From: CAYFMS01 sp964462325 | Lineage (GTDB): Bacteria; Patescibacteriota; Patescibacteriia; UBA9934 | DNA: 15,955 nt | Assembly: GCA_964462325.1 (NCBI GenBank) | Contig: CAYWYQ010000016.1 | Span: forward strand, 1-15,955 | Direction: 5' to 3' | In this document: one piece after another, positions 1 through 5,592 of the stretch | Layout: every line of letters begins with the position of its first letter | Position numbering within the stretch: position 1 is the first letter of the stretch | Program-made: the position numbers and the translations under genes | Notes under the pieces: generated by a model | Told to the model about the DNA's origin: nothing | Databases searched by the model: none | What the model saw: the letters and a program-made list of their open reading frames with translations, nothing else

Positions 1-4
1 AGCC

Positions 5-53
5 TTGTCAAGCTCCGATGCTTGCCATCGGAGTACTCCTTGCGGGTTGACAA
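5..53. repeat. Nested inverted repeat overlapping a promoter
   Basis: Outer arms TTGTCAA (5-11) and TTGACAA (47-53) are exact complements. They enclose an 8-bp hairpin CTCCGATG / CATCGGAG (13-20 and 26-33, loop CTTGC). The right outer arm contains the TTGACA -35 box of the first gene, so the symmetry could be an operator, the end of an upstream RNA, or an intergenic repeat. There is no T-run, so it does not look like an intrinsic terminator on the plus strand. The role is unknown. Confidence 0.5.
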
Positions 54-75
54 ATACCTTTATTCGTGATAAAAA
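47..75 (+). promoter_or_regulatory. Promoter of the 156-aa gene
   Basis: A perfect -35 TTGACA (47-52), a 17-nt spacer and a -10 TAAAAA (70-75) preceded by the extended TG motif (67-68). The predicted start near 82 leaves a leader of about 54 nt containing GGAGGG (127-132) just before the ATG at 136. Confidence 0.6.
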
Positions 76-135
76 AACACCTGTTTTAATTTCATGTTGA
101 TTTTAAAATAGGGACTAGTTTCTTTTGGAGGGAAG

Positions 136-606
136 ATGCCACCTGCAACTTTATATAGAAATATACTGGAAGTAAATCTAGGTGTGGAAGTGACAATTCG
201 ACGGCTAGGTTTTACTGACATCACTCTAGCAGGTGGTGAAGAGCAATGGGTTCGTATTGAAAATATAGAAGGATCTTTATATATCGATCATTCTCTTGTA
301 AAACTACACCTAAGCAAACATCAAGATGAAAATTGCTGTCTAAAAGGCACTGAGTTGAAAAAAGAATTAGCTCAATACAATAATGTACATCCCAATATTA
401 TGGTTGCACTACACAACAACCGTAATATGATTCCGGTGTCTTGGGCAGAAAAATCAGTCGATGTATTCTTCTGGGGAGGTTCTGCGACTGAGAATGGATC
501 TACAGGTGTTCCGTATATTGAATTCACTAAACGGGGAACAGTATTAGGTATAAGAAAACTGATTGCTGGATGGGATTCTAGGCGTCTAGCTGCTATCACT
601 GAGTAA
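136..606 (+). CDS. Unrecognised 156-aa soluble protein
   Basis: I do not recognise this protein. It has no signal peptide or membrane segment and looks like a mixed alpha/beta cytosolic protein. Its C-terminal third carries the most distinctive features: a WAEKSVDVFFWGG stretch, a Gly/Ser-rich turn (SATENGSTG), then a basic segment ending WDSRRLAAITE. Two adjacent cysteines lie near residues 67-68. The start at 136 is well supported: GGAGGG lies 3 nt upstream, the only strong Shine-Dalgarno in the window, and a good promoter precedes it. A hairpin plus T-run follows at 634, so it is probably a single-gene transcription unit. No neighbour suggests a function. Confidence 0.75.
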   Translation: MPPATLYRNILEVNLGVEVTIRRLGFTDITLAGGEEQWVRIENIEGSLYIDHSLVKLHLSKHQDENCCLKGTELKKELAQYNNVHPNIMVALHNNRNMIPVSWAEKSVDVFFWGGSATENGSTGVPYIEFTKRGTVLGIRKLIAGWDSRRLAAITE

Positions 607-633
607 GATACACCTTACTATATTCTACTTGTC

Positions 634-662
634 ACACTCGAGAATTACTCGAGTGTTTTTTC
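634..662 (+). terminator. Intrinsic terminator of the 156-aa gene
   Basis: A 9-bp stem ACACTCGAG / CTCGAGTGT (634-642 and 648-656) with loop AATTA, running straight into a T-rich tail. It lies 28 bases after the stop codon. Confidence 0.85.
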
Positions 663-863
663 TTTACAGGAAACTCTGCACAGAGTGGTGCTTTCATAGG
701 TCTCTCGGCGTGCGGGGACGAATGTTCCTACTCATTCTAATATCGTTACGCAGTAATATGTCATGATGCTTGCGCTACAAATTTAGAAGAGATCAGTGTG
801 AGGCGTTGGAAACCCTGTACGAAGCGTAGCGGAGTGCGGGTAGGATGTTTTAATTGATATTGC
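663..863. other. Gene-free stretch with weak repeats
   Basis: No credible reading frame, tRNA or known RNA is visible here. It contains a 6-bp inverted repeat ACTCTG/CAGAGT (673-686). It also contains two loosely similar segments: GTGCGGGGACGAATGTT (begins near 710) and GTGCGGGTAGGATGTT (begins near 834). The second lies in a segment (812-841) bounded by ACCC and GGGT that resembles dispersed intergenic repeats I associate with Parcubacteria genomes; that resemblance is from memory and unverified. Confidence 0.4.
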
Positions 864-891
864 TTTTCAATGGTGAATATGCTGTTATAAT
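864..891 (+). promoter_or_regulatory. Extended -10 promoter giving a leaderless start
   Basis: A consensus TATAAT (886-891) is preceded by the TG extension (883-884 plus one base); a weak -35 TTTTCA lies at 864-869 with a 16-nt spacer. The expected transcription start, about 7 nt after the -10, falls on the ATG at 898, and no Shine-Dalgarno is present. Confidence 0.7.
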
Positions 892-897
892 GAATAT

Positions 898-2052
898 ATG
901 GCAAAAAAAGCACGTAGTCCACTTTCAAGATCACTTCGCGTGTATCAGCGCGCAGCGGTTATTTTTGTTATTCTATCTTTCCTGTTATTGGTAGCGGTCC
1001 TTTATTTATCTGTTTCTCAAGCGACAATAAAAGTATACCCAGTTCCTCAATTGGTATCGACAACATTTGAATTAGATATCGTTCCATCGGCAACAAAAGA
1101 AGGAGAGGTAACGGGTTATATTGTGCAAGAAGATTTTTCAAAATCAAAAACATTTTCATTACCAGAGGCAGGAGCAACAGCGGTAGAAGCAAAAGCAACA
1201 GGATTTGTTACAATAAAAAATGAAACAAATACAGATCAACCACTAGTAAGAACGACCCGGGTGCTTTCTGAAGAAGGAGTACTATTTCGTTTAGAAGAAG
1301 CAGTTACCGTACCAAAACAAGGAGAAGTACTTGCAAGGGTAATCGCAGATGCACCGGGGCTCTCTGGAGAAAATGAAGCCTCAACATTTACCATTCCGGG
1401 ATTAAATACTATCAAGCAAAAATCAATATATGCTGTCAGTGATTCGAAAATGACAGGCGGACTGCAATATGTTCGTACATTAACAGAAGAAGACATTATA
1501 CAGGCGCTCGATATTCTGAAAGACGAGATGCTTGATGATATCCGTACATCAATTAGTGTGGGGATAGATACGGACATTTTTGATGGAGAAGGTTTTGATG
1601 TTGAAATTATTACCTATGAATCTGATACAGAGATTGGTACGGAAACCGGCGTCTTTTCTTTGTCTGCTAACGCAAATATAACGGGTGCATATTATCCACG
1701 TGAAGCAATTGCGCTCTACGCCTCTGATCAATTAGCAGAAATCATTGGAGAAGGTTTTGAACTTGTAACAACAAATATAGAGGGAGTTCAAATATCACTT
1801 AGTGCCATTGATATTGAAGCAGAATCTGCTATAGTAACCGTCTATATTGATGGTCAGTCAATACTTGCGCTTGATAATGATCTATTAGACAGGTCAAGAT
1901 TTGCTGGGCAATCCCCACAGCAGGTAGAGTCTTTGTTAGACGTACCAGATCTGATCGAAGAATCTCATGTAAATTTTCAGCCATTCTGGTTAAAACGTGT
2001 CCCTACTTTGAAGGACCATGTTAAAATTAATATTGTAACGAGAGGGTTGTAA
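898..2052 (+). CDS. Membrane-anchored beta-rich protein with baseplate J-like domain
   Basis: 384 aa. A short basic N-terminus (MAKKARSPLSRSLR) is followed by one hydrophobic span at about residues 18-40, then a long polar, Thr/Ile/Val/Glu-rich segment. This suggests an N-in protein with a large extracytoplasmic domain. Residues about 95-165 (ATGFVTIKNET, TRVLSEEGVLFR, VTVPKQGEV, ADAPGLSGEN, FTIPGL) match the pattern of the baseplate J/gp47-like domain found in many CPR surface proteins; this is recognition by eye. The rest shows alternating beta-like segments and no catalytic motif. It is probably a cell-envelope or surface-assembly protein; a phage origin is unlikely because no other phage genes are nearby. 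It is transcribed alone: leaderless promoter in front, terminator immediately after the stop. Confidence 0.8.
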   Translation: MAKKARSPLSRSLRVYQRAAVIFVILSFLLLVAVLYLSVSQATIKVYPVPQLVSTTFELDIVPSATKEGEVTGYIVQEDFSKSKTFSLPEAGATAVEAKATGFVTIKNETNTDQPLVRTTRVLSEEGVLFRLEEAVTVPKQGEVLARVIADAPGLSGENEASTFTIPGLNTIKQKSIYAVSDSKMTGGLQYVRTLTEEDIIQALDILKDEMLDDIRTSISVGIDTDIFDGEGFDVEIITYESDTEIGTETGVFSLSANANITGAYYPREAIALYASDQLAEIIGEGFELVTTNIEGVQISLSAIDIEAESAIVTVYIDGQSILALDNDLLDRSRFAGQSPQQVESLLDVPDLIEESHVNFQPFWLKRVPTLKDHVKINIVTRGL

Positions 2053-2055
2053 ATA

Positions 2056-2082
2056 AAAACGCCATTCGTTTAATGGCGTTTT
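2056..2082. terminator. Bidirectional intrinsic terminator
   Basis: An 11-bp stem AAAACGCCATT / AATGGCGTTTT (2056-2066 and 2072-2082) with loop CGTTT. T-runs are present on both strands, so it can end the plus-strand gene at 2052 and the converging minus-strand gene whose stop codon (2070-2072) lies in the hairpin. Confidence 0.85.
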
Positions 2083-2306
2083 GCTGAGTATCGCACGGGC
2101 GATGCAGGTATAGAGCGATTCGGTGACGTGATATGGTTTTTGTAGCTACGTTCGATTTCGCGCACTGATGAGGCGTGTTTTTCGAGCCCTGCCTTGATCA
2201 GGCTCAGAATGATTTCATCTGGAAGTACCTCCAGTTGTTCGATTTGCTCATCAGAAAAGTAGCAGTTTGCTGTCTTCATTCCCACGAAGAGTGGATTTGG
2301 ATTCAT
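2070..2306 (-). CDS. Small unrecognised 78-aa protein
   Basis: I do not recognise this protein. From the ATG at 2306 it reads MNPNPLFVGMKTANCYFSDE, then a helical acidic stretch (EQLEVLPDEIILSLIKAGLE) and a basic Ser/Pro/Arg-rich tail. No membrane span is visible. A longer frame extends upstream to 2456, but a good minus-strand promoter at 2370-2399 lies inside that extension, so the longer start is unlikely. A strong purine tract (AAAGGGGGAGG, about 2347-2357) follows the predicted transcription start, but it is roughly 40 nt from the ATG and no ATG, GTG or TTG sits at the proper distance in frame; the true start is therefore uncertain. The stop codon lies inside the shared terminator. Confidence 0.5.
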   Translation of the reverse strand: MNPNPLFVGMKTANCYFSDEQIEQLEVLPDEIILSLIKAGLEKHASSVREIERSYKNHITSPNRSIPASPVRYSAKRH

Positions 2307-2369
2307 GATTTGTCCAAGAACGACAATATTTTTTCTGCTTGCTAAGCCCTCCCCCTTTAGATGAACATA

Positions 2370-2399
2370 AATATAGCAGTATAGAATACTTTTAGTCAA
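2370..2399 (-). promoter_or_regulatory. Minus-strand promoter of the 78-aa gene
   Basis: On the minus strand, -35 TTGACT (2399-2394), an 18-nt spacer and -10 TATATT (2375-2370). It is back to back with the plus-strand promoter of the thrS leader, forming a divergent promoter region. Confidence 0.65.
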
Positions 2400-2401
2400 C
2401 C

Positions 2402-2429
2402 TTGCTTTATTATATGAATTTTGTAGAAT
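2402..2429 (+). promoter_or_regulatory. Promoter of the thrS-miaA leader
   Basis: -35 TTGCTT (2402-2407), a 16-nt spacer and -10 TAGAAT (2424-2429). The predicted start is near 2436, which puts the whole T-box-like leader in the transcript. Confidence 0.55.
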
Positions 2430-2449
2430 AAAACTATCGTAATGACAGG

Positions 2450-2613
2450 GATTCACTAACCCTAGAGCGAACGACTGAGCGATCTCAGAATAATTGAGTG
2501 GTTAGACTGAGAGAAATCGGTTTAGCAACTCGGGTGGAATCGCCCTCCGAAGCCTTGGCGAAGGATGGGTCCCGAGATCATCTCGTCTTTTTGCGAGATT
2601 GGTCTCGTTTTTG
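2450..2613 (+). promoter_or_regulatory. T-box riboswitch candidate controlling thrS-miaA
   Basis: GCAACUCGGGUGGAAUCGC (2525-2543, first G at 2525) closely follows the T-box core GGGUGGNACCGC, with one change. It folds as a T-box antiterminator: helix A1 CUCGGG/CCCGAG (2529-2534 with 2571-2576), a 7-nt bulge UGGAAUC (2535-2541) whose UGGA would pair with a tRNA 3' end UCCA, and helix A2 GCCC/GGGU (2542-2545 with 2567-2570). The competing terminator uses CGAGA (2573-2577) plus AUCUCG (2580-2585), paired with CGAGAU (2594-2599) and UCUCG (2603-2607), followed by UUUUU. CCCGAG is shared, so the folds exclude each other. Stem I is short: GAUU/AAUC (2450-2453 with 2515-2518) and CUAACC/GGUUAG (2456-2461 with 2500-2505). 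They enclose an internal loop with ACU, a Thr codon, at 2506-2508; this specifier assignment is tentative. Confidence 0.8.
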
Positions 2614-2626
2614 TTTTCGTGGCTAC

Positions 2627-2654
2627 TGACTACTTACTATTGACTACTTACTTT
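2627..2654 (+). repeat. 14-bp tandem repeat before thrS
   Basis: TGACTACTTACTAT (2627-2640) is followed directly by TGACTACTTACTTT (2641-2654), 13 of 14 identical. It fills the space between the T-box terminator and the thrS start, where a Shine-Dalgarno would be expected and is absent. It may be an unstructured spacer. Confidence 0.75.
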
Positions 2655-2657
2655 CAT

Positions 2658-4457
2658 ATGAACAATAAACTACACGCAATGCGTCACTCGGCTGCACATG
2701 TATTAGCAGCAGCTGTACAGCGACTTTATCCAAATGCAAAATTTGGAGTGGGCCCTGTTATTGATAATGGTTTTTATTATGACATTCTTACAGAGGAGCC
2801 TTTGTCAGAAAAGGATTTGAAAGGCATTCAAAGGGAAATGATTAAGATAATAAAAGAAGGGTATGAAATGGAGCGTGAAGAAATGCCGATGGATGATGCA
2901 ATCGATCTTTTCTCTGAAATGAAACAGAATTTTAAGATTGAATTACTTGAAACAATAAAAGAAAAAGGGACGACGAAAATACATGCGGATGACGCGCAGG
3001 ATATTGATCCAGACTCTGAAGTTGTGTCTGTGTACAAAACAGGTGATTTTGTAGACCTTTGTCGTGGCCCTCATGTAGAAAATGTGAAAGAGATTGGCGC
3101 ATTTAAATTATGGAAGCTTGCAGGTGCTTATTGGCGAGGGAATGAAAATAATCCTCAAATGCAACGGGTATATGGACTTTGTTTTGAAACAAAGGATGAA
3201 TTAAAGGCATATGAGCGCATGATTGAAGAAGCGAAGAAACGTGATCATCGAAAACTTGGTCAAGAATTAGAGCTCTATACGATTGTTGATGAGATTGGTG
3301 GAGGTCTACCACTCTTTTATCCGCGAGGAACGATTTTGCGTTCTCAAATCGAATCATTGGTAGATAGGCTACAAACGCAAAGTGGTTATGAAACGATTTG
3401 GGTGCCACATATCACTAAAGGGAAATTATATGAAATTTCTGGACATTTAGATAAATATGATGCGATGTATCCTCCAATGAAATTAGAAGGAGAGGATGAT
3501 TATTATCTCAAGCCAATGAATTGTCCGCATTTCATGATGTTATTTAAGTCACTACCACATTCATACCGCGATATGCCTGTGAGATGGGTGAGTACGACAT
3601 CAGTATATCGTTATGAGAAAAGTGGGGAGCTTTCAGGGCTAACGCGTGTCCGTTCAATTACGCAGGATGATTGTCACGTATTTACGACACCGGACCAGAT
3701 CGAAGGTGAGATTAATTTGATGCTTGATATGATCAAGGATATCTATAAAGCATTTGGTTTTGATGATTTCTGGGTCAGTATTTCAACGCATGATCCTCAA
3801 GATGCTGAAAAGTATATTGGGGACGAAAAGGTGTGGAAAGATTCTGAATCTGCGCTTGAAACACTTATAAAGAACAGAGATTGGAAGTATCAGGTTGTTC
3901 CAGGTGAGGCCGCTTTTTACGGTCCAAAACTCGACTTCATGTTCCGAGACGCAATTGGTCGAGAGTGGCAATTGTCCACCATTCAGCTCGATATGAATTT
4001 ACCAGAGCGTTTTGATCTCAACTATATTGATCAAAATAATGAAAAGCAAAGGCCAGTCGTTATCCACAGGGCCATGCTTGGATCTGTAGAAAGATTCATG
4101 GGAATTTTAATCGAACATTATGCGGGTGCATTTCCACTTTGGCTTGCACCAGAACAAGTCCGTCTCGTACCGGTTTCTGATGATTATGTTTCATTTGCGG
4201 AAGAGCTGGCGGTCAATTTAGCTAAAGAAAATATACGTGTTTCTGTAGATAGTTCAAAGGAGGGAGTAGGAAAAAAGATACGTAATAGTGCAAAAATGAA
4301 AACACCTTGGACAATCGTACTTGGAGAAAAGGAAGTGAATGGAGGTGATTATACGGTAAATATTTTCGGACAGGAGGAAGATCTCGTTATCCCAGCCAAT
4401 GATTTATTGGAGGTAGTGAAGAGAGAATCAAAAGTACCACAGGACTATGAAGCCTAA
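2658..4457 (+). CDS. thrS: Threonyl-tRNA synthetase, TGS-less
   Basis: Charges tRNA-Thr with threonine in the cytoplasm. From the ATG at 2658 the protein is 599 aa. It begins almost at the editing domain: HSAAH (residues 10-14) and the later DLCRGPH form the HxxxH/CxxxH zinc-type editing site that clears Ser-tRNA-Thr. The class II core follows: PMNCPHFM (zinc Cys), motif 2 around RYEKSGELSGLTRVRS, DDCHVF, and motif 3 with VIHRAMLGSVERFMG. The C-terminal anticodon-binding domain starts near WLAPEQVRLVPVS. The N-terminal TGS domain (about 60 aa) common in bacterial ThrRS is missing. An in-frame extension reaches upstream to 2565, but it lies in the T-box terminator and encodes no TGS-like sequence, so it was not used. 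miaA overlaps the last 11 bases. Confidence 0.95.
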   Translation: MNNKLHAMRHSAAHVLAAAVQRLYPNAKFGVGPVIDNGFYYDILTEEPLSEKDLKGIQREMIKIIKEGYEMEREEMPMDDAIDLFSEMKQNFKIELLETIKEKGTTKIHADDAQDIDPDSEVVSVYKTGDFVDLCRGPHVENVKEIGAFKLWKLAGAYWRGNENNPQMQRVYGLCFETKDELKAYERMIEEAKKRDHRKLGQELELYTIVDEIGGGLPLFYPRGTILRSQIESLVDRLQTQSGYETIWVPHITKGKLYEISGHLDKYDAMYPPMKLEGEDDYYLKPMNCPHFMMLFKSLPHSYRDMPVRWVSTTSVYRYEKSGELSGLTRVRSITQDDCHVFTTPDQIEGEINLMLDMIKDIYKAFGFDDFWVSISTHDPQDAEKYIGDEKVWKDSESALETLIKNRDWKYQVVPGEAAFYGPKLDFMFRDAIGREWQLSTIQLDMNLPERFDLNYIDQNNEKQRPVVIHRAMLGSVERFMGILIEHYAGAFPLWLAPEQVRLVPVSDDYVSFAEELAVNLAKENIRVSVDSSKEGVGKKIRNSAKMKTPWTIVLGEKEVNGGDYTVNIFGQEEDLVIPANDLLEVVKRESKVPQDYEA

Positions 4458-5436
4458 AATTGTTGTCATTTCGGGTCCAACGGCATCTGGAAAAACAGAT
4501 CTCGCACTTCAAGTTGCGCGGCAGTTTAATGGTGAAATCATTTCTGCGGATTCTCGTACGATTTTTCGAGAAATGAATATTGGGACAACAAAACCAGAAG
4601 GTGAGAAGATTCCTGCCACGGTTATTACTCGTGAATCAGTAGAAGAGAAAGGGTTGCATGAAGCAAATAAAATGGATATTCATGCTCTTTTTGACGAAAA
4701 GCCATATATGGTGGAAGGAATTCCGCATTGGGGGATTAATGTTGTGGATCCGAATGAGTCGTTCACCGCGGCGCAATTCAAGCTATATGCAGAACAAAAG
4801 ATTGAAAATATCTTACAGAGAAAGAAGTTGCCTATTATTGCTGGAGGAACGGGATTATATATTTCTGCCATTGTCGATAATTTGAGTTTCGCAGATTCGG
4901 ATATAAATGAAGCTTTTAGGTCGGAGCTCAAGGAATTGTCTAATGAACAATTAATTGAACGGTTACGTGCAGTGGATGTCGATGCGATTGATGCGATAGA
5001 TACAGAAAATAGAAGGCGACTCATACGTGCGATTGAAATCATCGAAACGACAGGGAAGAAGTTGAAGGAACAGCAAAAGAAAGGTGAGCCTCGATACGAT
5101 GCGCTGCAGATAGGTCTTAAAATAGAACGAGATGAGCTCTACGCGCGTATTAATGATCGAGTAGATATGATGATAGCAAATGGACTTGTGGATGAGGTGA
5201 GGGCATTAAAGGATAAGTATGGATGTGAAGTAAATGCAATGACAGGAATTGGTTATAGGCAGATATGCGCATTCCTCGAGGGGTATATGACATTACGTGA
5301 TGCGATTGATGTACTAAAACGTGATTCGAGGCATTATGCGAAGAGGCAAATGACATGGTTCCGTAGAGATACAAGAATAAACTGGGTAGAAAATACTTCT
5401 ACGGCAATAAATCAGATCAGCGATTTTATTGCATAA
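4447..5436 (+). CDS. miaA: tRNA dimethylallyltransferase
   Basis: Transfers a dimethylallyl group to A37 of tRNAs that read codons starting with U. 329 aa. The P-loop GPTASGKT is at residues 10-17, followed by the conserved SADSR and MNIGTTKP. IIAGGTGLYISAI, ENRRRLIRAIE, GIGYRQ and a C-terminal YAKRQMTWFRRD block are all family signatures. It is slightly longer than the usual ~310 aa. The extra length is a polar insertion of roughly 40 residues between GTTKP and IPHWGINVVDP, where other MiaA proteins go almost directly to a PHHLID-type motif; here that motif reads PHWGIN. Its start lies inside thrS (11-bp overlap), so the two genes are probably translationally coupled and share the T-box. Confidence 0.95.
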   Translation: MKPKIVVISGPTASGKTDLALQVARQFNGEIISADSRTIFREMNIGTTKPEGEKIPATVITRESVEEKGLHEANKMDIHALFDEKPYMVEGIPHWGINVVDPNESFTAAQFKLYAEQKIENILQRKKLPIIAGGTGLYISAIVDNLSFADSDINEAFRSELKELSNEQLIERLRAVDVDAIDAIDTENRRRLIRAIEIIETTGKKLKEQQKKGEPRYDALQIGLKIERDELYARINDRVDMMIANGLVDEVRALKDKYGCEVNAMTGIGYRQICAFLEGYMTLRDAIDVLKRDSRHYAKRQMTWFRRDTRINWVENTSTAINQISDFIA

Positions 5437-5525
5437 AAAAAATGCACTCGGCTCGAGTGACTCAAGGAGGAGATGCGTCTGACAGGCAAGTCATCGCAAT
5501 TTACTTTTGTCACTGAGCCGAGTGC
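5437..5525 (-). terminator. Long-armed terminator between miaA and gatB
   Basis: GCACTCGGCTC-GA-GTGAC (5444-5461) pairs with GTCAC-T-GAGCCGAGTGC (5509-5525), a 16-bp stem with a small internal loop around a 47-nt interior. On the minus strand the stem is followed by eight Ts (plus-strand A-run 5435-5442), so it terminates transcripts coming from gatB. The interior includes AAGGAGGAGATG, which opens a 22-codon plus-strand frame; I do not call that frame a gene. Confidence 0.7.
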
Positions 5526-5592
5526 AGAGAATAGTACTTAATTTTTATCATAAAATCATAAATTAGTCAATAACAAACCACCAATAGACGGT

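Noticed and set aside
968..1198. Minus-strand Leu-rich open frame opposite the baseplate J-like gene
   Set aside because: It is a low-complexity shadow of Ala/Glu-rich coding sequence on the plus strand and has no initiation signals.
898..2052. Prophage or phage-tail origin of the baseplate J-like gene
   Set aside because: No other phage structural, integrase or attachment sequences are nearby, and the protein has a membrane anchor; the domain is common in CPR surface proteins.
2565..2657. N-terminal extension of ThrRS as a divergent TGS domain
   Set aside because: The region is the T-box antiterminator/terminator and the 14-bp tandem repeat; the translated sequence shows no TGS features.
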